Shown here piece after piece: positions 15,215 to 22,935 of a DNA stretch of 25,798 nt (positions are counted from its first letter, which is position 1; each line of letters starts with the position of its first letter). Location: positions 1 through 25,798 of the forward strand of contig CAMLDJ010000050.1 of the NCBI GenBank assembly GCA_946478755.1, given 5' to 3'. A program made the translations under genes and the position numbers. The notes beneath the pieces were generated by a model. That model saw nothing but the letters and a program-made list of their open reading frames with translations. It was not told where the DNA came from and did no database searches. The stretch comes from an uncultured Pedobacter sp. Its GTDB lineage: Bacteria > Bacteroidota > Bacteroidia > Sphingobacteriales > Sphingobacteriaceae.

Positions 15215-16615
15215 ATGAATGCGAAACGGTATAAGCTATATAAAGTATTAATAGGCCTGGGGCTTCTTGCCAGTTGCCTGCCGGTATCGGCGCAAAGTCA
15301 GGGCGCGAAAAAGCAGCAATCACGACCGAATATTATCATTATTCTGACCGACGATATGGGCTATGGTGATGTCGGGACATTTGGCGGCAATTTTGTGCAG
15401 ACACCGAATATAGATAAGATTGCAGCCAAGGGGCTAAAGCTTAGTCAATATTATAGTGGCGCTCCAATATGTTCCCCTTCACGGGCAAGCCTCTTTACTG
15501 GCATGCATCCCGGAAAATGGAACTTCACCACTTTTCTTGACACTAAAAAACACAACAGAAATGCTGAGCAGATTGATTTTTTGAGCACGGAGGCGCCCTC
15601 AATCGCCAGGTTCTTTAAGCAGTCGGGCTATACAACAGGGCATTTTGGAAAGTGGCATATGGGGGGCGGAAGAGATGTAACTGGCGTACCTGGCTTCGAT
15701 AAATATGGTATTGATGAGCATGCAAGTACTTATGAAAGCCCTGATCCAGATCCCGCAATTACTGCTGCCAACTGGATCTGGTCTGAAAAAGACAGCATCA
15801 AACGATGGGATAGAACAAAATATTTCGTGGATAAGACCTTAGATTTCATGAAGCGGCACAAAGGAACGCCTTGTTTTGTGAACCTTTGGCCGGATGATGT
15901 GCATACACCATGGGTGCCTACGAGTGGAACTGAATTTAACGGCAAGTTTCCAATGAACCCTCAGGAGGAGGCCGCATTTAAGGGGGTATTGAAAGCATAC
16001 GATGTCCAAATTGGCCGCTTGCTTGACGGATTGAAAGAGATGGGACTTGCAGAAAATACCATCATCATCTTTACCAGTGACAACGGACCAGCTCCGAGCT
16101 TTAGGGGAAGCAGGAGCGGCGGTTTTCGGGGAGCCAAAGCTTCCCTGTATGAGGGAGGAATCCGTATGCCCTTTATCATCAGTTGGCCCGGACATATCCC
16201 TGCCGGCAAAACCGATGAAGGTTCTGAGTTGAATGCAACCGATTTATTACCCTCGCTAGCAAGGATGGCCGGTGTTAAGCTTCCTCATAACTACCGGGGA
16301 GATGGCATTGACCGGTCCGAGCTTTTGCTGGGCAAGCCCTCGTTAAGGAAAAAGGATATGTACTGGGAATACGGAAGAAATGACATCGCTTATGGCTTCC
16401 CGAAAGGCCGCGACAGGAGCCCGAGACTGGCTATACGATCCGGTGAATGGAAGCTTTTGATGGATAGCGATGGCCGTAAAATTGAGCTTTACAATATTGT
16501 CAGGGATGCTAAAGAGACCACTAACCTGGAAGCTGAAAAGGTAAAGATAAGAGAGCAGCTGAGTGGTAAATTGATGGCGTGGTGGAAATCGCTCCCAAAA
16601 CTAAGTGCGAACTAA
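15215..16615 (+). CDS. Exported S1-family sulfatase (arylsulfatase-type)
   Basis: The 466-residue enzyme should remove sulfate esters, probably from sulfated glycans. It has an N-terminal export signal ending near VSAQS; LLASC at residues 17-21 could alternatively be a lipobox. The catalytic set is intact: TDD (45-47, metal ligands), Cys86 in ICSPSRASLFTG (the C-x-P-x-R signature whose Cys becomes formylglycine), HFGKWH (143-148), and TSDNG (287-291, metal ligands). Length is normal. The 213 bp upstream separate it from rocF and contain no gene; I found no full -7 box there. A second sulfatase follows after 33 bp. No maturation enzyme (anaerobic SME or FGE) is in the window. Confidence 0.93.
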   Translation: MNAKRYKLYKVLIGLGLLASCLPVSAQSQGAKKQQSRPNIIIILTDDMGYGDVGTFGGNFVQTPNIDKIAAKGLKLSQYYSGAPICSPSRASLFTGMHPGKWNFTTFLDTKKHNRNAEQIDFLSTEAPSIARFFKQSGYTTGHFGKWHMGGGRDVTGVPGFDKYGIDEHASTYESPDPDPAITAANWIWSEKDSIKRWDRTKYFVDKTLDFMKRHKGTPCFVNLWPDDVHTPWVPTSGTEFNGKFPMNPQEEAAFKGVLKAYDVQIGRLLDGLKEMGLAENTIIIFTSDNGPAPSFRGSRSGGFRGAKASLYEGGIRMPFIISWPGHIPAGKTDEGSELNATDLLPSLARMAGVKLPHNYRGDGIDRSELLLGKPSLRKKDMYWEYGRNDIAYGFPKGRDRSPRLAIRSGEWKLLMDSDGRKIELYNIVRDAKETTNLEAEKVKIREQLSGKLMAWWKSLPKLSAN

Positions 16616-16648
16616 TCTTTTACGAATACCTATTAATCAGGTGAAAAA

Positions 16649-18067
16649 ATGAAAATAAAATCGAAACTGATTCCTATTTGTGCATCAATTGCTTTACTCA
16701 TCCTGGCACAATCCTTTACCAAAAATGCCGGCAATGAACAAAAAGCGAAATCAAAACCTCCGCAATCCCGGCCGAATATTGTGATTGTAATGGCTGACGA
16801 CCTGGACAGCAGGCAACTGAGCTGTTACGGTGGGAAAAATCTGCAGACGAGAAACATAGACGCATTGGCGTCCGAAGGGATGAAATTTGAGCAAATCATC
16901 TGTTCGGAGGCGATGTGCGTGCCGACCAGGGCATCCCTGTTTACAGGGCTTTTCCCAATGAGACACGGTTCTTTTCAGAACCATAAATCAGTTTATAATA
17001 CCGGACTAAAAAGTATTTGCCAGTATCTGAAAGCCCAAAATTATAGTGTTGCCCTAACTGGAAAAAACCATAGTACTAAACCTGAATCGGTATTCCCATT
17101 TGAGTTTATTAAGGGATTTCAGCCCAACTGTGTTTCAGCAAATGATGATTATCAACTTGACAGCATCAGAACATTTATCACTCGAAAGAACGCAGATCCG
17201 TTTTGCCTTTTTGTCATGAGCATTAACCCACATGCGCCCTGGGTATCGGGCGATCCGACAGAGTTTGACCCTGATAAAATAGTCCTTCCACCACACATGG
17301 TGGACACGAGGGATGTACGGGAGCTGTATTGTAAGTATCTGGCGGAAGTCAGACGATTGGACAATCAGGTCGGTGACATTAGAAATCTTTTGAAAGAAAC
17401 GGGACAGGATAAAAATACCATCTTTATATTTCTGGGAGAACAGGGGCCACAGTTTCCCGGCGGGAAATGGACCTTGTACGACAATGGTCTGAAAAGTTCC
17501 ATGATTGTGAAATGGCCGGGAAAAGTAAAGGCTAATGTGACCACAGATGCCATCGTACAATATGAGGACATCACTCCGACATTGATCGATATTGCAGAAG
17601 GTAAACCCATCAAAGGATTGGATGGACGTAGCTTTTTACCCGTGCTTACTGGTAAAAGCAATTCGCATAGAACCGAAGCTTTCGGAATACACAACAACAT
17701 ACCTGAAGGTACACCTTATCCAATGAGATCGGTTCGTGATCATCACTATAAATTGGTGATGAACCTTTTGTCTGATCAGCCATATTATATCAAGTATATG
17801 ATGAATCCTGCAAATAAGAAGAGCTATTGGAATGCATGGGTAACCCAGGCGCAAACCTCGTCGGAAACAAAGAGACTGGTAGACAGAATCACCACGAAAC
17901 CCGCTTTAGAACTTTATGATCTGCAAAAAGATCCTTATGAGTTAAACAACATCGCTGGAGACAAAAAGTACGAAAAGCTTGTTCAGGCTTATGAATTGAA
18001 ACTAAAGAACTGGATGGAGCAACAAAATGATCCGGGTGCTTCCGTCGATCGTGTATACTCAAGGTAG
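16649..18067 (+). CDS. Exported S1-family sulfatase of the E-Q variant subfamily
   Basis: The 472-residue protein starts with an apparent signal peptide (IPICASIALLILAQS). It has the formylglycine signature Cys90-V-P-T-R, the metal-binding ADD (49-51) and GKNH (138-141) in place of GKWH. Where canonical S1 sulfatases have the ligands D-N in TSDNG, this one reads LGEQGPQFPGGKWTLYDNGL, i.e. Glu263-Gln264. I recall this E-Q form, followed by FP-x-x-KWT-x-YD, in a subfamily often annotated as heparan N-sulfatase-like, so the enzyme is probably active but with another substrate than its neighbour. An AGGTGA at 16639-16644 is a fair ribosome binding site. It forms an operon with the upstream sulfatase and converges on the GH1::RmlD gene 18 bp away. 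Confidence 0.9.
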   Translation: MKIKSKLIPICASIALLILAQSFTKNAGNEQKAKSKPPQSRPNIVIVMADDLDSRQLSCYGGKNLQTRNIDALASEGMKFEQIICSEAMCVPTRASLFTGLFPMRHGSFQNHKSVYNTGLKSICQYLKAQNYSVALTGKNHSTKPESVFPFEFIKGFQPNCVSANDDYQLDSIRTFITRKNADPFCLFVMSINPHAPWVSGDPTEFDPDKIVLPPHMVDTRDVRELYCKYLAEVRRLDNQVGDIRNLLKETGQDKNTIFIFLGEQGPQFPGGKWTLYDNGLKSSMIVKWPGKVKANVTTDAIVQYEDITPTLIDIAEGKPIKGLDGRSFLPVLTGKSNSHRTEAFGIHNNIPEGTPYPMRSVRDHHYKLVMNLLSDQPYYIKYMMNPANKKSYWNAWVTQAQTSSETKRLVDRITTKPALELYDLQKDPYELNNIAGDKKYEKLVQAYELKLKNWMEQQNDPGASVDRVYSR

Positions 18068-18079
18068 AGCGATGCTCTA
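18065..18079. terminator. Small hairpin between convergent genes
   Basis: TAGAGC-GAT-GCTCTA is a perfect 6-bp stem with a 3-nt loop that starts on the sulfatase stop codon and ends 6 bp before the end of the opposite-strand gene. With only 18 bp between the two genes it could act as a two-way transcription stop, but no T-run follows on either side. Confidence 0.3.
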
Positions 18080-18085
18080 TATAGA

Positions 18086-20230
18086 TCAGGAAGTTTTTCT
18101 GTGGAGAAAAAAGCTGTCTAGGGCATGGTCCAGGCTAGGCATAAGGATACCGCGACTGCTTTTCAGCGCACTGAATAATGGGCGCTCGGCCTGGAAACCG
18201 AGGTCGGCAAGAGTTGAGGGTATCAAGAGCGCCTGATTAAAGCCAGCGCGTGCAGTTACTTCTTTTGCCAGATCAAACCAGCTCACTGTACCATAATTGG
18301 TAAGGTGCCAGATACCGGACTCGTCATCAATCATCAGATCTATCGTGCGGTCGACCAGGTCAGGAACATAGGTCGGTGAGATGAAAACATCTTCCGCAAT
18401 TCTTAAGGTCCGTTTTTCCTGTAAAGACCGGAGCGTTTCGTATACGAAGTTGTATTGGTCCCAGGGCCCGAAGAAAGCACTCGTCCTGATGATCAGGGCC
18501 TCCTGATTTTTGTTTAAAACCTCATGTTCTGCAGCTGCCTTACTTAAACCATAAACATTAAGCGGATTTACAATGTCCTCTTCAAGGTATTCTGCTTGTT
18601 TTCTTCCATCGAAAACAAGATCGGAAGAAAACGTTACTAACTTAACACCATATTTTTTGCAGCATGATGCCAGATTTCCTGGTCCCATGGTATTGCTCAA
18701 AAAACAATCGCGATATTCGAGCTCAGCAGCATCAACATTTACATATCCTGCGGCATTAAGGACCGCCCAGGGCCTATGTCTTTGAATTACATCTTCAATC
18801 TGCCCGGGATAGATCAGGTTGACCTCATTTTTCACAGGTGCAACATAGTTGATGTCGCGCCGGATACAAGCCCTCATCAATGCATTGCCCAGGGTGCCGC
18901 TTGCGCCGATGATCAGAACTGGAGGGCTGTTTCTGCTGGTTACCTTATGTTTAAAAAGTGCCCGGTCGGGATAGATGATCCTGCTTTCATTCTCCCACCA
19001 TCCTTCTCCGTTCAATACCGGGTGCTGGTAGTTCCTTCCGCTAGCCAGATGTTTAACCATTTTGGAAAGTGCGGTTGCCCTGGGGCTGCGTGAGCTGATA
19101 TCAAAAGTGCCACTCTCATAGTTTCCTGCGGGGAGCGTTAGTAAACTATCCCAGCCATAAGCCCCAAATAACGACCATACCGTTACCGCACGGATATCCA
19201 CACGCTCTCTTTCCAGCTCATTTGCTGCCTTCCAGATGTTGTTTAACCACCTTAGCTGATCTTCCCTGCCGCAATATAGGTGGGCTTCGGTAATTGCCAT
19301 AGGCACCTTGTACCGGTCCCAGGCTTCCCGTAAGACTGCTTTTGCTCCTTGAGGTTTGACTGCTGCTACCCGTATGGCTTCGACGTCTGCATAGCTGCAC
19401 TTTCCGTTACCGCCGTGTAAATGTTTCGGATAGCCATCAGTCTGCTCGTCAAGATAACGCTCAGAGGTAATGTAATGGTTAAAACCCATGATATCGGGAA
19501 TGGTAAGATGGGCTATGAAAAAATCTAGTTCTAATTCGCCAATACCATTTGCGATGAGGTGGTTAAACATCGGATGGTCCCTATTGATCCTTCCACAGAT
19601 CAGGTCCAGTCCAAGCCACCGGCGTTCATTCTCAAAGTCTGCCTGATACTGCAAGCCGGGACTGCTGTACACCTTTCCCAGGTCTTCAGTATGGACCAAT
19701 TGAGCAAGTGGGTTAATTTCTCTGATGGCCTGCATCGCCTTAACCGTGGCCTTGCATTCGTTGACGAGGATCCTTAAAAAAGTTTTTTCATTAGCTGCAT
19801 GCGGATGCCAGAACCCGTAAAGTCCGCAGAATCTGGCAGTGGTAAGCGGTTCATTTACAGGGGTGAAGTGGTTGATCCATGGAAATTTCAATGCAACCTG
19901 CCGGGCATACCTGGCCAGACCCTCCTCAAAGGTAGGGTCAGTGAGCCTCACATATTTTGGCCCGCTGCCATGATGTACCAATCCTGCGATTACATCAACG
20001 CTGTTTTCTTTCAGAAATGATAAATTATCGGCTATTACGCCCCAATCTGTGATTGCAACTTCCCGCTGGTGTTCTTCCCATAAAACGGGATACCTGACTT
20101 TTTTGATACCCAGCTCAGCTATGAGTTGCGGATCGTTTATTCTGTCGTAATGTCCCTGGTAAACCAGCTGATTAAAATACTGATCTTTAACCCTGTTGAT
20201 GGTGCATTCAATGCCGCCCCAGACTTCCAT
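18086..20230 (-). CDS. Fusion of GH1-like glycosidase with RmlD-like sugar-nucleotide reductase
   Basis: The 714-residue protein has two enzymes in one chain. Residues 1-400 form a GH1-type TIM barrel with acid/base Glu127 in FTPVNEP and nucleophile Glu315 in MAITEAH, so retaining glycosidase chemistry appears intact. Residues 437-705 form an RmlD/extended-SDR domain with GASGTLG (442-448), LNAAGYVNVDAAE, FSSDLVFDG and the catalytic Y560-G-L-S-K564. RmlD enzymes reduce dTDP-4-keto-rhamnose or related 4-keto sugars with NAD(P)H. There is no signal peptide, so it acts in the cytoplasm. Its ATG lies 23 nt inside the end of glf, indicating tight coupling. I recall this fusion as present but uncharacterised in diverse bacteria. 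Activities of both halves are inferred; the linker and missing RmlA/B/C genes leave the substrate unknown. Confidence 0.88.
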   Translation of the reverse strand: MEVWGGIECTINRVKDQYFNQLVYQGHYDRINDPQLIAELGIKKVRYPVLWEEHQREVAITDWGVIADNLSFLKENSVDVIAGLVHHGSGPKYVRLTDPTFEEGLARYARQVALKFPWINHFTPVNEPLTTARFCGLYGFWHPHAANEKTFLRILVNECKATVKAMQAIREINPLAQLVHTEDLGKVYSSPGLQYQADFENERRWLGLDLICGRINRDHPMFNHLIANGIGELELDFFIAHLTIPDIMGFNHYITSERYLDEQTDGYPKHLHGGNGKCSYADVEAIRVAAVKPQGAKAVLREAWDRYKVPMAITEAHLYCGREDQLRWLNNIWKAANELERERVDIRAVTVWSLFGAYGWDSLLTLPAGNYESGTFDISSRSPRATALSKMVKHLASGRNYQHPVLNGEGWWENESRIIYPDRALFKHKVTSRNSPPVLIIGASGTLGNALMRACIRRDINYVAPVKNEVNLIYPGQIEDVIQRHRPWAVLNAAGYVNVDAAELEYRDCFLSNTMGPGNLASCCKKYGVKLVTFSSDLVFDGRKQAEYLEEDIVNPLNVYGLSKAAAEHEVLNKNQEALIIRTSAFFGPWDQYNFVYETLRSLQEKRTLRIAEDVFISPTYVPDLVDRTIDLMIDDESGIWHLTNYGTVSWFDLAKEVTARAGFNQALLIPSTLADLGFQAERPLFSALKSSRGILMPSLDHALDSFFLHRKTS

Positions 20231-21353
20231 GATCTGTCGTAATTAAGTATCTGTTCGCCGTTATTCCGCTGGTAATCTTTTTGAATGTTGACAGGGCCTG
20301 CGCAACAACCTGATCCATGTTGTAATATTTATAGGTAGCCAGCCGTCCAACAAAATGAGTGCTGTTTAATTTTTTTGCCAGGTCTTCGTACTTGCGGTAA
20401 AGCTCCGCATTATCCGGTTTCGGAATAGGGTAGTAGGGATCTCCCTCTGCTTTTGGAAACTCATATACGACAGAGGTCTTACTGTGTTTCTGGCCACTCA
20501 GATATTTGAATTCCGTTATCCTCGTAAAAGCATAATCATTTGGATAGTTTATCGTTCCGGTTTCTTGAAATACTTCCTGATCATAGGTCTCAAACTTAAA
20601 CTCAATTGAGCGGTAAGGGAGCTTCCCATACCGGTAATTGAAAAACTCATCTATCGGACCAGTGAAGATCAGCTCTTTATAGCCGATTTCATTGATGATG
20701 TCTTTATAATCCGTATTTAACATGATGTTGATAAACGGATGGTTGAGCATCTGCTCAAACATTTTTGTATAGCCATGTAAGGGCATAGCCTGATAAGTAT
20801 CTGTAAAGTACCTGTTGTCTTTATTGGTTCGTGTCGGAATCCTCGCCGTAACTGAGGCGTTGAGTTCAGAAGGATCTAAGTCCCACTGCTTTTTGGTATA
20901 TCCTTTAAAAAACTTTTCGTACAATTCCCTTCCAACGGCATTAACAACAACATCTTCGGATGTGCTTACCTCTTTCCGTTTTTCTGAACAGGATTCGAAA
21001 AAACTGCGCAGCTCATCGCTGGACAAATTTAATCCATACATGCTGTTAATGGTGTTGAGGTTAATGGGGATGGGGAACAGCTGCCCGTCTACATTAGCCA
21101 GTACGCGATGCTGATAGTTTCTCCATTTTGTAAACTGCGACAGATAGTCGAAAACCTGCTTGCTGTTGGTGTGAAAAATATGAGGGCCATATTTATGGAC
21201 CAGGACTCCGGACTCGTCATAATGGTCATAGGCATTCCCGCCTATGTGATTTCGTTTGTCGATGATTAACACTTTTTTATTGGCCTGGCTGGCCAACCTT
21301 TCTGCCAGCACGCTTCCTGCGAATCCAGCTCCCACTATCAAATAATCATACAT
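20208..21353 (-). CDS. glf: UDP-galactopyranose mutase
   Basis: The 381-residue flavoenzyme interconverts UDP-galactopyranose and UDP-galactofuranose, the donor for galactofuranose in surface glycans. It shows the FAD Rossmann motif VGAGFAGS (7-14), RNHIGGNAYD (34-43), HKYGPHIFHT (53-62), PIPINLNTIN, FFKGYTKKQW, and near the C-terminus FVGRLATYKYYNMDQVVAQAL, all Glf hallmarks. Length is standard. It starts 3 bp after the glycosyltransferase gene and overlaps the next gene by 23 bp, so the three are one operon. This places Galf or a related sugar at the centre of the cluster's chemistry. Confidence 0.95.
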   Translation of the reverse strand: MYDYLIVGAGFAGSVLAERLASQANKKVLIIDKRNHIGGNAYDHYDESGVLVHKYGPHIFHTNSKQVFDYLSQFTKWRNYQHRVLANVDGQLFPIPINLNTINSMYGLNLSSDELRSFFESCSEKRKEVSTSEDVVVNAVGRELYEKFFKGYTKKQWDLDPSELNASVTARIPTRTNKDNRYFTDTYQAMPLHGYTKMFEQMLNHPFINIMLNTDYKDIINEIGYKELIFTGPIDEFFNYRYGKLPYRSIEFKFETYDQEVFQETGTINYPNDYAFTRITEFKYLSGQKHSKTSVVYEFPKAEGDPYYPIPKPDNAELYRKYEDLAKKLNSTHFVGRLATYKYYNMDQVVAQALSTFKKITSGITANRYLITTDHGSLGRH

Positions 21354-21356
21354 AAA

Positions 21357-22511
21357 TTAACTCGCTATAGAGATTGTGTTGTTGTTTACGTTCAATGTAC
21401 TGCGGATCTGTTTCCGCATTTCCATATAAGTGTCGTCCCAGGAAATACTACTTAAAAATTGATCTACATTGCTGAGCCATGCTTTATGTTTAGGTTGCTT
21501 TAATTCGAGCGCGATTGCCTCAATAAATTCATTTGCTCCAGCGGCAATAGAAACCAGCTTTTTGATGCCGTATGGTTTGATCACGTCTTTTATCGAAGTA
21601 GAAACCACCGGAATGCCGGCTGCGAGATATTCCGGGGTTTTGGTTGGACTAATATAACGCGTTGAATCATTCAGCAAAAAAGGAATCAAGGCCACATCCC
21701 AGCCCGAGAGGTAGGCCGGCAGCTCCGCATATGATTTTTGTCCCAGATAGTGAATATTTGGATTTTTTGGAAGGGTAGCCTCATCAATTTTTACTACAGG
21801 TCCAATTAATATCAGTTGCCAGTCTGGGCGTTGTTCTGCGATCCCCCTAATCAATTCAATATCAAACCTTTCATCAATTACCCCGTAAAAACCAATTTTC
21901 GGCCCCCTAATGCAAGCCTGATCGCCCGGTTCCCCGCGCTGTTTCCTTGCTCTTGCGAAATGTTCCTTCTCGATGCTGCTGGGAAAAGGAAAAATATTGT
22001 TATGCTGGTCTTTCTTCGCCTCATATAAGGAATGCCCGCCGGTAAAAACCAGATCCGCTCTGCTCATCAGTTTTTTTTCGAATCCTGGTAATTCTTCAGG
22101 TGCGAACTTGAAGGCGGACAGTTCGTCCATACAGTCATAGATGGTCAGTTTTGGTTTGTATTTCTCTGAAAACTCAAGAGCCATGGGTGTATAATACCAG
22201 AATATCCAGTCTTCTAACACAGCATCTTTGAAAAAACCGGCTAACAATGTCGTTATCGCTGAGACCGTCCCCTTTCTATCCGTTTTATGTTTACCCAAAT
22301 GAGGCGTAATGACCCGCAATTTTTCTCCCCTATTAGAAATGTTTAAATGATCTTCCTGATCTGAATCAAAATGCGGTTCTTCAAAAAAGTAAACATTCAT
22401 GTCCTTTCCAAATCGACTCAGTAGGTGTTGTGGACGCTGAAATACAAAGTCCCATCTCAAATGTGAAAAACACATAAGATTTCTAGGCGGAGTTTCAATT
22501 GAGCTTTTCAT
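21357..22511 (-). CDS. GT-B fold glycosyltransferase linked to glf
   Basis: The 384-residue protein opens with CFSHLRWDFVFQRPQHLLSR (14-33), has YDCMDELSAFKFAPEEL (125-141) in the N-terminal Rossmann domain, KIGFYGVIDERFD at the start of the second, and the donor-binding SPTKTPEYLAAGIPVVST (288-305, with Glu294) typical of GT1/GT4-like enzymes. No signal peptide or membrane segment is visible, so it works at the cytoplasmic side. It is the first gene of the operon with glf and the GH1::RmlD fusion. It may transfer galactofuranose from the UDP-Galf made by glf, but donor and acceptor are not shown by the sequence. Confidence 0.87.
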   Translation of the reverse strand: MKSSIETPPRNLMCFSHLRWDFVFQRPQHLLSRFGKDMNVYFFEEPHFDSDQEDHLNISNRGEKLRVITPHLGKHKTDRKGTVSAITTLLAGFFKDAVLEDWIFWYYTPMALEFSEKYKPKLTIYDCMDELSAFKFAPEELPGFEKKLMSRADLVFTGGHSLYEAKKDQHNNIFPFPSSIEKEHFARARKQRGEPGDQACIRGPKIGFYGVIDERFDIELIRGIAEQRPDWQLILIGPVVKIDEATLPKNPNIHYLGQKSYAELPAYLSGWDVALIPFLLNDSTRYISPTKTPEYLAAGIPVVSTSIKDVIKPYGIKKLVSIAAGANEFIEAIALELKQPKHKAWLSNVDQFLSSISWDDTYMEMRKQIRSTLNVNNNTISIAS

Positions 22512-22935
22512 AGTAGGTTTTTAAAAGTTAATACAATAGTTAGCAGGAGTAGCCGGAATTGTTTAAGGATTCCTTTAGATATTTAAACAACAACCGCTAA
22601 ACAGGCCATATTGTTTCTGATTTATATACGTGTTTTAACGGAAAAAGGCTCTTTACTATAGGTAGAAATACGTAATAACGTTAAAGAGGGGAATCAAAGA
22701 AAAATTTCCGGTTAGCAGCCAATTAGCTGGGATAAATACCTGTTTTTAGGAGCGAAGTTCCCAATTAAAGGAATCAAACTACTCGAAAGTGTCTTTTTGA
22801 AATGACATTGCACTCTTAGAATGAGGTATTTCGGCCTGCGGCCTGGTTTCAGAAGGGTCCGATCAGATTTCACCTGCACTGCATGGAACAAAAATTGTGA
22901 TTTTTCTGTTGTGAAAGAAGATATCCATTGGGTAG
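22512..22935. promoter_or_regulatory. Divergent 424-bp regulatory region of the glycan cluster
   Basis: No gene is seen here. It holds the divergent promoters of the glycosyltransferase (minus) and GH2 (plus) genes. Visible structure: a perfect 8-bp inverted repeat, TTGTTTAA (22559-22566) and TTAAACAA (22583-22590), in the glycosyltransferase leader; two copies of TTAAAG...GAATCAAA (22681-22698 with 4 extra bases, 22765-22778 without); and a tandem CGGCCTG pair (22832-22845). No exact TAnnTTTG was found on the minus strand. Confidence 0.4.

Noticed and set aside
15839..16209. Long minus-strand frames opposite the sulfatase genes (also 17135-17560).
   Set aside because: They are shadows of sulfatase codons on the other strand, with no family features.
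17980..18000. AAGCTTGTTCAGGCTTATG resembles the leader repeat at 576-594 (17 of 19 positions).
   Set aside because: It lies inside the sulfatase coding sequence, in frame with ordinary residues (KLVQAYE), lacks the TAAAGGTTATG half and is not near a start codon.
15215..18067. Sulfatases as part of the SusCD locus or of the Glf cluster.
   Set aside because: They lie on the opposite strand from both, about 7 kb from the SusCD regulators, and carry export signals unlike the cytoplasmic Glf-cluster proteins, so I treat them as a separate unit.
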